DNA from: Linnemannia hyalina
Taxonomy: Eukaryota; Mortierellomycota; Mortierellomycetes; Mortierellales; Mortierellaceae
Assembly (NCBI GenBank): GCA_019671135.1
Contig: JAHRHY010000001.1
Coordinates: forward strand, 3,224,001-3,288,000
Direction: 5' to 3'
Length of the DNA: 64,000 nucleotides
Shown here piece after piece: positions 35,326 to 47,000 of the stretch. The notes under the pieces are model-generated. The model did no database searches, was not told the origin of the DNA, and was given only the letters and a program-made list of their open reading frames with translations. Position 1 is the first letter of the stretch. Every line of letters begins with the position of its first letter. Made by a program: the position numbers and the translations under genes.

Positions 35326-35983
35326 GACTAGAAAAAATGGAAACCCATCTGGAACTTTCTATTCTTTCCTCTCTTCTTTCCTCCCTCTCGCCACTGCAAA
35401 GTCGACCCTGTTATTACACCGCTACCCAGAATGACACATTTAGGTTCTCATGTGGCAGTTGTGAGGGACGAAAAATTAAAAAGGGGCAAGGGGAAAACGT
35501 GAGTGGCCCTGGAAATAAAAAAGCGAACTTTCGATTTCTGTGCGACGGTGGCACCTCAAAGTGTCAAAGAACAATTCCCTCCTTTAACCTTCTTTTTCCA
35601 GCTCCTCGTGAGCACTTTGTAAAGACTATGCTATGTGGCAATATGTAACGCAAAGAAATGCCCTTTTTATGGGGTTTCTTTTTTTTCGCTGAAAGCATTT
35701 GTTTTGGCACGTTCTCATGCATGAACACAATTGATGATTGAAGGTTGAGAATCAAGAAAGCCGTTTTGGTCGACAGAATACCAATCATGCACCATCCCCT
35801 CTCTTCTTGCGAACAAAACACAACTTTAAAAGCAAGCAACTTTCCCATCCCTTCCTTCTTTCTTTTCAATATTTCACCTCCACCAACGAACATTCTACTA
35901 TACCTCACCTTTCACAGGACCCCTCGAAACGCAACAAACCAACCAACCCACCACAAAAACCAAACAGCAAAAAAACATCAAAA
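35326..35983. promoter_or_regulatory. spacer and leader before the first arrestin-like gene
   Basis: About 660 bases between two plus-strand genes. From ~35810 it is A/C-rich leader sequence with CCAACCAACCC and CAAAAACC motifs before the start. No gene seen. Confidence 0.5.
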
Positions 35984-37465
35984 ATGTCGACATCTAAACC
36001 ATTGAGCATGAAGAACATGGGGAGGGCATCATCCTCGACCAAAGACAGGCGAATCTCGCTTGAGGCTCATTCAGACAATTACATCATCGTCGACAATCGC
36101 CCCATGCCTGTATTCTTCAGTAATCTCGAGGTCCCTGCTGTTATCCGTGCCACTGTCACTTTTGAGAACGACCAGGACTGTCAGGGCCAAGATGTGGAGA
36201 TCAAGTACAACGCTGCCGTTGTCTATGAAGTGACAAGTAACGCACCTCTTCGGATTGATACACATGAACATCAATATGCTGCTACCATGCGTTCTTATCA
36301 TTACCTTGACGAACATATTTCTGACACCCTCACCTCCCTTTTTCTCCATACTCGGCTACCGTTCCCTTCAACAGCGATGACATCTTTCCAAGCCAAGAGC
36401 AAACTTCAACACAACCTCCAACGGAAGCGCTGGACCATGAGCGACCTCGTCCGCCCAACCCCTGGCACCATCGCCGCAGGAAGATACACAAAGACCGTCA
36501 CCGCAACCATCGACCCCCTCTGGCCCTCCTCCGGCGTCACATCAGCCAGCGTCAAAGGGATGGGATGGGTCCGTTACACCTTCGAGGCCTCATTCGTCAA
36601 GATGTTCATGGGCGTCTTGTCTCCTATCCTGGTCACCCTGCCATACGAAGTCTGGGTCGTCAATTCCATTCTACCCTCAGAAGCCGGTGTTCCCTCAAGC
36701 GTTCCCAAACCCCTGACTGCCTATGTACCGGGCAAGAAACCCGACCTCCCTGTCTCACTCACCATCCCCAACCAGACTTTGCAGTTTCATGAGCAGGTGC
36801 CCCTCACAGTCCGTGTGGAACCCTTCCGGAAGGGCAGTAAGAGGTTTGGACAGAACATTGTGGTTCTCTCGGCTGGGTTCTCGGTGAAGGAGAAGGTTCA
36901 AGGGTGGAGCAGGGTTTCTGCCGGGGTCGACGTTAACCATTCTACAGATGTGACCCAGATTGCGATCCGTGATGGGTGGCCTCAGAACACTGTTGGAGGA
37001 TGGACACGGACGGTCAGTATTACCTTGCCGACCGCGCCCGAGATCAATGCCTCGATGACTACCAAGGTCATGGATATTTCGCACTTGGTTTTGTTTACTA
37101 TGAAGTACAAGGCTGAGAACGATAGTGATATGAAAGCCCAAGAGATCACCGTTGAAGGTATGTTGTACTTCTTGACTTTCTCGTGCTTTGTTTTGCTACT
37201 CTCGCTCTCTCTTTTGTGGCCTTGCATGGTTAGCAAAAGGCTGTTGGTCATGTACTCACCTCTTTTCCCAATATCTTATTCGAACCTTTTTTTTTGGTGT
37301 TTATGTGTGTGATTTGTAGTGCCATTCCAATTGGTAGTTCCTCGCCGCAATATTCAGGCACAGGACGACTTCTTGCCCACCTACAGCGCCACAGACGCTC
37401 AAGCCTACCAACAGAAACACATTGGTGATGAGAAGTACCAGCCTCACTACTCCCGTGAAGAGTAA
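35984..37465 (+). CDS. arrestin-like protein A (ART/alpha-arrestin type)
   Basis: First of three related genes in tandem. Three exons (35984-36236, 36375-37157, 37320-37465) give 393 residues. The first intron (36237-36374) is 138 bases, a multiple of three without stops, so retention would add 46 residues. It is treated as an intron because of GTAACG...TTCAACAG and its pyrimidine-rich end. Arrestin features: an N-terminal beta-sandwich (IIVDNRPMPVFFSN, VRYTFEASF, LPYEVWVVNSI), the linker LPVSLTIPNQTLQFHEQVPL, and a C-terminal sandwich ending in VPFQLVVPRRNIQ. The tail has LPTY, an LPxY-type motif for Nedd4/Rsp5 WW domains. Alpha-arrestins direct ubiquitin ligases to membrane transporters, and that role is inferred here. 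An AATAAA lies 23 bases after the stop. Confidence 0.82.
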
Positions 37466-37984
37466 ACATACCATATACCTTGTAGCAAATAAAAAATCGC
37501 ACATAAGCGAGTTTTACTTGATCGTTTACTCAAAGAGCAAGAAAATGTCTGCTGAAAATGTACTCGGCCAGTCGAGACGGCGGGTGGTTGAGGAAGGTAT
37601 TTGTTTTGCGCTTGGGCGAAGTCATCGAAGCATGCGACTCTATCCGTCTCTGATCTTTTTTTTCTCGATCCCTTAATTTTTCTTGAGAGAGAGCAAAGGT
37701 CAACGGCGAAAAGCGAAATGGAAAAGGCCCTTTAGGTCCATATTTACAAGCAAAAAAAAACTGTGGCAACAGAAGCTGCTGCTTTTGGTCTCATGCGCAA
37801 GAAGAGGAAGGCGGCTGGAATGTTTTACTCTTCACCATTGAGACGCTCAAAGAAATGATATTCAGCAATAGCCAACTCTTCTTTTGAAAATAATATTTTT
37901 TTTTCGCTTCATTTTTCTTACTTCCTTCTCGACCTCACTTGCATTATACCGCATCCAACAACCACGCAGGCAACAATTAAACTT
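37466..37984. other. spacer between arrestin-like genes A and B
   Basis: About 520 bases, A/T-rich with poly-T tracts. AATAAA at 37488-37493 probably serves gene A. No gene seen. Confidence 0.5.
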
Positions 37985-39496
37985 ATGAAACAACTTTCAA
38001 GCAAGTTGTCGTTGGCAACGGTCAAGAAGGAGCCCAAGGTCAAGGATCTACAAATCCATATTGTAACCGGCACCTGCTCAACAATAACTACAGTCGGCAA
38101 GGAGCCATTACCGCTTCTTCACGTATCACACGACAACCCTGGAATCATTGACGCCACGGCCACATTTGAGCTTGACGAAGTCTGGACAGCAGACGAGGTG
38201 ACTCTCACCTTCAGAGCCATTTGTAATTCGAGGACTTATGGCACTGGTACTAAGTAAGTGTCGCAAAAGTTTCAATAATGGCACAGTAATTCAATGTTAT
38301 ATTGCAGAGAATACCTGCCTCTCCCATCACCAATAAAGAAAGTCGTCAAAACTAACCCCATTGCAATATACGCATATATGTTGGAATGATTTTTTTTTCG
38401 ATATAGGAGCAGCCATGGCGCGGGTTATGCCGTTGATCAGTTTGGACGTTCCACTCGCCACACAGAAATAGATAATCCCAACTACCGCCGGAGCTACAGC
38501 ACGAACAATCGCCAAAGGATTCTACAATAACAGGTTGTTCTCACGATCAACCCGGCTTGGACCTCCTCCCTCTTCGGGTCCATTACCTCGATCCAATACG
38601 ATTTCCGAGTCCATGGCTTGAAGTGCCCGACCTCGGGGGGGGGGGGGTCTCAGCCGTACTGCTGCATGGCCCTCGGGCAGTCCTTCTGGGTCTTGAACGT
38701 GCCCATACCTGCGCTATTGTCAGAGCTTTCGTCACCTGTGGTGCCTGGTTAAGTCACTAAAACGGCGACCGCAGTTATCGCTTCAGGAACTGGTTTTGGA
38801 GGCCTACTTCCCATCTCGATATCAAACCCACAAAGCTACGCCATCCTGGGGTCCCAAGTCCTAGTAGCAGTCAGTCCAAGTCGGCTCATTCTCCAAGTGA
38901 GTTCAAGAATGGAGGTCGCGCTGCCGTGGTCCTTGGAGTGTAATTCGTTTGGTTGAAGTGATGACTGTCCCTTTGACGACGGGATGGTCAAAGGCTGTGG
39001 ATGGGCGGGGGCGGACTGTAACCTTGACGGTCCCGAATGAGCCATTCTTTACAACCGACTATAGGATCAAGTACTTGAATTTTTTGCATTCTCTGTCGAT
39101 GGTCTTGAAAGTCAATGGCGAGTCTGTGCGCGATTTCCGAGCAGAGTCCATTCAGGTTGCTGGTATGTTCGCCTTTGTTGTTTCGAAGAAATAGCTGTTT
39201 GGTTGCAGGTGAGAAAATGGGATGGGTGCCACGAACAGTACCTTTATTTTCACTTTTCACATGACAACAACACAAATGTCCTAGTTGATGTTCATATCGA
39301 AGCCCAACGGCCCAGCATACCTCCCCAGCACCTCCTGAGTACGAGTAAGCCGAAGAACTGGGCGGCCATGGCCACCTTTATACCCTATCAACAACCACCG
39401 AGGATGAACTACCAGTCTATGTCAGAATCGAAGAATATAGTTTTTTCTCTGCCACAGACCGTCCATAATGAAATAAAGCACAAACCGATACCATGA
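37985..39496 (+). pseudogene. arrestin-like protein B, degenerate middle copy
   Basis: Second member of the tandem. Exon 1 (37985-38253) is intact and matches the N-terminal sandwich (VSHDNPGIIDATATFELDE). Beyond it the homologous segments remain in the same order as in copies A and C but are broken. After a possible acceptor at 38406 the frame meets TAA at 38528-38530 and again at 38750-38752. Between about 38885 and 38950 the recognisable LPISISNPQSYAILGS, FKNGGRAAVVLG and TTGWSKAVDGRGRTVTL segments lie in three different frames. A run of thirteen G (38635-38647) lies between the two stops. The final exon (39285-39496, starting VDVHIEAQRPSIP) matches the last exon of A and C. Unrecognised introns might remove the TAA at 38528, but not the frame changes. 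Confidence 0.7.
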
Positions 39497-40091
39497 TTGC
39501 ACCATGGACCGTCTTTCTCTCTTGACGCTTTGACAATTATTACCGGCTATCCATACCGAAGGTCATCTGGGAGGGGTGATAGAGGATAATCCTTCAACGA
39601 TTTCTCACACACAACAATCCGATAGGGCTCACTCTTTCTTACTTTGCATGTTGTACATTCTTTTTCTCATGGACACCATGCAGGCCCACCTTTCACTCTT
39701 CCGTCCGTTTTTTTAAGTTTATTTTTTGCATTTCGGCTTCTCCATCCATTTGTTCACGAGGACGGGCTGTGGTGAGGGTAGATACAACCTTGGAGTTGGC
39801 TCATACCACCGCGCCACGCCGCACAGTTGGTTTCTTGCACTTCTTTTTCCTCTGCGTTGTACTTTGCTTCTTCATCCACGTTTATCTTTCAAGCCTCTTT
39901 CCCTTTTCTTCATAATACTTCCCAGTCATCCTTCAGCTCGTCCAGAAAAAAACTTCCTTTCTTCCTTCGTTCTTCCTCCCTTTTTTCCCAGCCAACCTTG
40001 CATCGCTCCCGCATCCTGCATCATTTCCTTCCCTTCTCCTCTATCCCCTCACTCCCTTCAACCTTCCAACAACAAACAAAATAGCAAAACA
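39497..40091. other. spacer between arrestin-like genes B and C
   Basis: About 600 bases, C/T-rich in the second half (leader of gene C). The open frame that runs into gene C from 39726 is leader sequence. No separate gene seen. Confidence 0.5.
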
Positions 40092-41881
40092 ATGAACTGC
40101 ACACCAAGCACAGCGTGCTACTACATCGGAACGACACGAGCAGGAAACGTCACCCGGACATGCTGCAACGCTTTTGCAAGCGTCTCCGAATACCGCCTCT
40201 CGATTGATTCACCCGCCGAGGAAACTATCGAGACACTGACCTGTCGAGCATCTGGCCGAGGGATTGAAAAGGCCACGATTCCGTTGCTTTGTGGGTCCCT
40301 CGAGCGGCCTGGTGTGTTGAGATTGAGTGTTGTTAGTAATGCTATGGTTGTGGTGAGAGGAGCATGGGAAGGAGGTAACAATGGTATGACGAGTACGAGT
40401 CCTTCTCCTTTGATGAAGATGACGAGGGCTGCGCAGGACTTGATGGTTGGAAGTGGCAGCAGGAGAGCTGAGGACGAGGCACAGGTGACTGTCCGTGGTG
40501 TCGCTGGGACAAGTGTTAAAGGTACTTTTTCTTTTGCGTTGGACAATCAAGGGAAGAATTGTTTGTATGCAGGTCTGCGTCATGAGTAACTTACAATCGA
40601 TTTACTTTTCCTCTTTTTCCCCTTGTGCATTGCTCACACACACACAAACAGGGCAAAGTCCATCATCCGTATTTCATGCAGACACCCAACTCAAGTCCGA
40701 GCAGGTCTTCTTCTACAGGAGGTTCGATATCCCCCTCCCAGTAGACGGTGACAACCAAGAACAACAGCAACAACGGCGCACAGGCACCCAATCGCTCCCT
40801 TACACATTGCACAACAATAACAACTATAACCACTACCAAAACGATAGCAGCACTCGTCACTACTCTCCTTACCTTTCACCCCGCTCTCCTACTTTTTCAT
40901 CATCCTCACCCGCCAAATCAACAACATATGACAGCGACAATAGCCATAACAATGGCGACGCTCTTGCTCGGTTTATTCACCAATTGGATCCTATCGTGAT
41001 TGACCCGACATGGCCATCTTCGAGCGTTCATCCGCAAGGGTGGGTCCGGTACACGGTCGAACTGATGACCAACCGGACTATGCAGGTCAAATCTGTGACT
41101 GAGATCTGGGTCCACAATAGTCTCACGTCGTCATCCTCACCGCTGTCACCGCCGTCACCATCGTACCTTCCAGTCAAGGATTCAGATATCATGGATGAAT
41201 CTCAATCAGCTGACGTTGTCGAATCTACTGGGAATCTACCAGGATTGCTTCTTCTGGATCAGGGGCATCCGTGGAATGTTCAATTGCATGGAACAACAAC
41301 CACCCAGTTCGAGCTCGGGCAAACTATTCCGCTTCGACTTCTCCCCACCATTCAACAAACAACAGAGGAACAGGTTCGACTGGCGCTTTTTCAGAGGCGA
41401 TCTCTTCGCGCCAAAGGAGTCCAAGGAACAGTTGACACAATTGTTCAAGTGCTGGTTGATATTCCTTTATTCACGCGCTCTGCGTCACTAGAAGGAGTTG
41501 ATGGGGGTAGGAAGGCAGAAGGTGGTGGCGATGAGAAGGAGGAAGATGGCAAGATTGCTTGGTTACAGCTTCCATCGGCGCCAGTGCTGGCACCGAGTAC
41601 AAGAACTACGTACCTGGATATCGATCATTCCCTCGTCTTGACTCGAGTGGCCCCAGAATCAAAAACCAAATCCATCGTCGCCGAAGGTACATCGTTGACG
41701 AGCCGTCCCGTCAGAAGGCCAAACTGTCCTTTTTTTCTTTTCTTTTGCTGGACCTTTGTTCAATGAGCTATATCTAACAAAACACTTGTCATTATTTCTT
41801 CATCGTGTCTTATTAGTTCCTGTCATTATTGTTGTACCCCAGCGACCATCTGGCCAAAGTCGCAATGCAACCGTGCTGTAG
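40092..41881 (+). CDS. arrestin-like protein C
   Basis: Third of the tandem set. Three exons (40092-40521, 40652-41686, 41817-41881) join in phase to 509 residues. It is the most divergent: the N-terminal sandwich carries a glycine/serine-rich insertion (about residues 100-140) and the middle a Gln/Asn/Ser-rich low-complexity insertion (about 170-245). The arrestin core is clear from DPTWPSSSVHPQGWVRYTVEL and TEIWVHNSL, which align with WPSS...GMGWVRYTFE and YEVWVVNSI of copy A, and from the short last exon VPVIIVVPQRPSG. Reading through the second donor would give an alternative 25-residue end, stopping at 41766. AATAAA lies at 41912-41917. The role is inferred to be adaptor-like, and no PPxY motif is visible. 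Confidence 0.78.
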
Positions 41882-43875
41882 ACAGCGGCACGCCCGCATG
41901 TGTATATTTTGAATAAACCACTCCCTCACAGCCACCGATTAGCAAAAGACAGAAAACTTTGACGCGTGATAAACCATCTACCTTTCCTCACTTTTCTTCT
42001 CCATGGACCCAACCCTCAGAATTAGCGTCATTGGAAAAAAATTACATGAATGAAATGAGCCTAGGCTCCCTCCCCTCCCTATCCGAAGGAGATGCGATGG
42101 AGGGATGATCGTGTCGAAATCTTGCAGGTGTTTTGGGTTTCAGCCAATCAGGTTGCGTTTGTGTTTGAACAACTTGCGATTTTCAAGGGACCCCAATGGA
42201 TAAATGGTGGTGGCGGTAGGTAATGGTGGGCATCGGTGTTGCAGTTAGTGAGTACACAGACAGTCTTTTTTTTTGTTCTTCATCCTGCAGCCGGTGGTGA
42301 AAGAAGTGGTAGAAGAAGGGAATGGAGTGAGAAGGAGGAGGAAGAGGAGGAAGAGGGGGGTGTGAAAGAAAGAAAGAAGACGGAGAAGTGAGATAGGAAG
42401 AGAGAGCATGTCTCTTTTGACAAGCACCAAAAAAAAAAGGAGACAATCCCATCCCGACTGTCATGATATTTTGGTGGCCACTGGATGATAGTGGAAGGGA
42501 TATATATTGGGTCCGCTTGGGATATTTGGTTATTTAAGTATGGAAGTGATCATCTTTCTTGAACCTGTTGATCTATTAGTTTGAAGGTGTGTGTAGCTTT
42601 TGAAGTTTTGTACATGAAGGTCCTGAATGGGCGTGTCCCACTGTTGTACCCATATCCTTATTAGACCCTGAGAGATTCAGCACCAATATGGCTCTTGCTT
42701 CTTACTGAAAGGAAAAGCTTGATGTTCAAGGAGACCCTGGCGCCTGACCCACAATAACAGCCCAAGATGAAAAAAAATGCGCAAAAGAAGGTGCAATAAC
42801 GGAAACCACCGACAACAACCAAGTTCATGTATCCTTTTTTTTAGGCACCATATACCACACCATTTTCATTTCCTTGAAAGACCGCGACCTGCCAGTTCGT
42901 TTCTTGTCATCATTTACCTCTGGGACATAAAGGCTTCCTCTAACTTGCCTGCAAACGTTTTCTCGCGAGTCTTGTTCTATGCCACGTGTACAAAGATCCT
43001 CGTTACCATTCCTAACCCGCACCTTACCGAAAAGAAAGAAACGCCATCGGCGCCTCGACCTGGAATGCAATATATCACAACCCGCAGGTTTTTGCCCTCA
43101 CTCTCGTTTCTCTCTCTTTTTTCTTCTTGCCTTATTTTGTTTAATTTCCTTCATTGGTGTTTGATTTTCGCGTGGAGTAAGGTAATATATGTATCTTTTG
43201 TTGTTGTGGGCTCTCTCTCTGAAAAAGAGTGGAAATGAGCAAAGAAAACAATAATGGTGGATGGGGATAAGACGAAGACACCCTGCCCAGCCCCGTCTCA
43301 GGTCTGTCAAAACCAACTTAATAAAAGCCAAGGTGATAAAACGGCGACCTCATTACTTTTATCCCAGACATGCACGAGGATATGCGAGCGAAAGCAAACA
43401 AAATAGCGTGTCTCTATGATTAGATGTGCAAAAAAAGTAAAAAAATGAGCTTCAAGTGTTTCGCCATGGTGAATAGCGCAAGTGATTGCCTCTTTTTTTT
43501 TCTCAACGCAATCATGCTAGAAAAATAAAATAAGGTAAGTGTAAAGAGGAAGGAAAAACTAACAGATAAGGGTTATGAACGGCCATGTTGCAAGGACTCT
43601 AAAAAACTGCAACGATTTTTTAGCACCTTGGGTTCTTGTTCTGTGCGGCGACTGTCTTGTATCCACGTCATCTGTCTCTTGTGTGCTGGTTGAATAAATG
43701 AAGCTCTGAGCATGTGTAAAATTTGGTGGCAATTCAGAGTGTTGAATGGCGTCTGAGTGAGTACAAGTGTGTCCTGAGTTTGCTTCTCTGAGTCGCGGTG
43801 ACATAAAGCTATCATTGTCATACAGTACTATTCACCAAGAGAGCCTCCTACAAGACGGCTTGTGGGGCTCTTCTT

Positions 43876-44025
43876 CTACTTCTTTGCAGTGGCAGCTTGC
43901 TGCTGACTCATAGCCTTTCTGCCGGCATCTTCGCTCATTTTGCTGCCTTCGTTTTCATTTTTTTTTTTGCCTTTCTTTCAGTCTTTGAGGTTCTTCTTGT
44001 TTTGCCGTAGGCAACCTCTCCTGGT
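43876..44025 (-). pseudogene. possible SERF/4F5-like small protein remnant
   Basis: The minus strand reads RRGCLRQNKKNLKD, a TGA stop at 43980-43978, then KKGKKKNENEGSKMSEDAG and a lysine-ending tail before TAG at 43878-43876. Size (about 50 codons), the RG...R.KN.KK start and the very basic composition recall the small EDRK-rich (SERF/4F5) proteins. The internal stop and the lack of an ATG mean it is at best a broken copy. Chance similarity is quite possible. Confidence 0.2.
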
Positions 44026-47000
44026 ATACAAGCTTACGAACTTATTCCCACGGCGCCTATCTTTTATTGTTCGCTGGTACTAGCGGGTATTTCTCTTTTG
44101 CTTTTTTCATGTCAGACTGAACTTTTTGTGGAACTCTATGGAATAAACTTTTACATCGAATGCGGGTGTCGATGATGAACAACACCCAAAACCAAAAAAA
44201 ACAACAACTCCACAACGAGTGAGTACCAAGCACCCCGAGGCGGCAAAACCATCGAAGAGTACAAAGAAAGTAAAGAGAATAAAAGAGGATGAAGAACAAA
44301 ATGAGTAAAAAACAAGTGCCAGAGCTAAAAAAAGGCGACTAAAAAACGAAAGCAAAGAGATCGGGTCCCTTTTGAGCTAACGTCATCGGAACTCTACAAC
44401 TTCAAGGATCAAAACGGGAGCGAGACGGAACCGTAAGGCTCTGAATGATGATAACCCCCTGTGTTCATCTTTCTACAAGTAAATACTGGCCTTGTGGCCT
44501 TGACCATTGCACCATCCAGTCTTTTGCATTATGTGATTTGTTGTCTACTCCACACCAAAGTATCAGTCTTACACGATACATACAGCTCTATTAAAAAATA
44601 TCTTGAATGACTCAGCACAAACTGCTTGATTTGCATGGAAATACGGCCGCCCTCTCAATCAAGGTTGATAGCCACCTCTGTAACCTATTCAATATCCTAA
44701 GCACGGATGGTCTGTTCATTACCACCATACAAGCTGGCCCATCATCGAGGCAAAACGGAGCTACTTTTTTTTCAGCCTTTTTTGACAGGTCAGCTGAGGG
44801 CCTCCTCGTTACGTTCTTTTTTCCGTAGGGACAACCAGCCTCTTGATGCTTTTTGGGACCAATTTCAAACCTCCTTTTTTTCTGCGCAACTTGCCTGTTG
44901 CTTGAAGGTAGAGGCCAATTATCATTGTCAACCCCCCCTTTTCTTTCTCTCATGGCCGGCATTTTCTATGAACGGAGGCACCTGCGCTGGTGGACTAGAG
45001 AGGCCACAGTTGATGCTGTAGGGCTGAGTCGATTGTAGGTATTTTGTGCAGGTACCTGGCTACTCATCACTGCCACTCTTCACAGCCAACAATGGTTGTT
45101 GCTTGAACCCAAAGGCCCATTCTTCTGAACAGCCCCTTTCTTTTCCCTGAAAATAGACGCAGGCCACCCATCTTTCTTTTCAGCGTTATCACTCGGTTCT
45201 CGGCGTTTGTGATATGCCCGACTACGCAACACAACGCAAAAGGCCTTCCATACCTGCGAAGCCTTTAAGGACTTGTGCCGATTGTTGTGGTAGGGGAAGA
45301 AAATTCAAAAGTGGCGAAATAATCCAATGGTTGAAACCGTATCCGGAACAGCAAATTGGCACTTGCAAAAATAAACAACCTGCTGTTTTATTCAGTATCT
45401 GGCCTCTTATGGCATATCTATGGCAGCGATGGAGTCTTCGATACGAAACGAAAAGAGTAGATGATAGTTTTCACTTACATAGTTACGCTTCATAGAATCC
45501 ATGTTTTGAAAGGTTCAAACGTAAGCAAGACGAATCTCTGATGAGTAAGATGGCCGGGTGCGTATTGTTATTCACTTTTTTTTTCTTTGTCTTTCGACGC
45601 TGCCTGCTTTCGGGTTGACTGTGCATGCGGCCGTTTAGTGGAGACACATCTGTGGTCATGGCGGGTCGTTGAGGTCGCTTGAGTAACGATAGTTCCTGTA
45701 AGCTAAAGGTGCCTGGTAGCGGCGGTGGCGGCGTTATGGATGAAGGTTTTCAAGGAGTGGGGGTATGAGGAAGAGTGAAGGTTGATAAGGAGGAGGGTAG
45801 GAAAAAGCGAGACGATATTAGTAGCGAGAGAGTGCGTGAAGAGATACCTAGTTGTTGGCGATGCATGTGGTTGAAAAGAGTAAAATGATAGCGAGAGAGA
45901 GACCAGCAACCAACGAAGAACAAGAAAAAAAAGTGGCGTAGCGTGGCTTGAGGGATAAAAGGGAGCGATGACCGCGAAAAAATGAAAAAATCTTTTTTTG
46001 CACTTCTTTCCTTCACTCCTTTCCACTTCCTCTCTCTTCCCCCAATTTCTTATTCCACTCCTTCTTTCCATACTTCCACACCCATTCACTTTTCTTACAC
46101 TGCTCTCATACGTACATCACATTTTGTGCTCCCATCAATATCCCCCAAGTCACACAGCTATATCTCCTCCCTTTTTAAAAAAAAAATACACGCACATATA
46201 CGCATAGACACTCCCATTTTTATTTGACGCATTGTCTCCGCTGCACATCCCTCCTTTCCCATCCCAGGCTATCGCCTCGCATCCCTGCTATCCTTTCTCT
46301 TCTTATACAAACACCACGACCCGAACCTTCTTTCCCTCCTCTCCAACCGTCTGCGTTGACTCGCCCTGAATATCTTTTCCCTCTCTGCAGCCAGTCAAGT
46401 CGAGCCAAGTCAAAGCCAAATCTAAGCCAAGCCATTCAAGGCCTTCCGACGTGATTTGGCGGTCCACGAAAAAATAAGGAAACCAAACCAGCTCAACCCA
46501 TCGTTGCACGAAAAAAAAAGCTTCTGAAATACATTGGCCAGTTCTCAAAAGGTAAAAAAAAATGCAAAACTACTTCTATATATCTATTGTTCATATCACC
46601 TACCCGTCTCCATTACTGCCTGTTTACAGTAACGACAACAACAACAACAAAAAAGAGCTTATAACCGGGGTAGCTGCAGCTTTTGAGTCTCTTTCACGTA
46701 CACAACACACATGCACATGCACATCGTGTCAATGCCACAACAGGCACCTATCAATTCCAAGCCAGCGATCAACAATCATTTTCAAACTGCAGGTCATTTC
46801 GATCGGCGCATTACTTTATCTTTTAATGTATATCCTCACCTTCGACTTCCGGAGGCGTGGGTTTGCCAGATGTGGATGAGCAACGGTCGACACATCGCCA
46901 CATTTTTTTTGTTATTATCAATCACACAATCAAACAACATGCAAATGTAAACAGCTCATCGCTGCAGTGCCTTTCGAGCTACGAAAAAGGGGCAGAGAGG

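Noticed and set aside
39726..40091. Upstream extension of arrestin-like gene C
   Set aside because: Composition is Phe/Ser/His-rich from pyrimidine tracts, and the fungal-type leader A/C stretch just before 40092 marks the start.
45214..45495. 93-codon open frame starting MPDYATQRKR with a CxxC
   Set aside because: No splice partner, no repeat of the pattern and random-looking second half. Kept only as a note.
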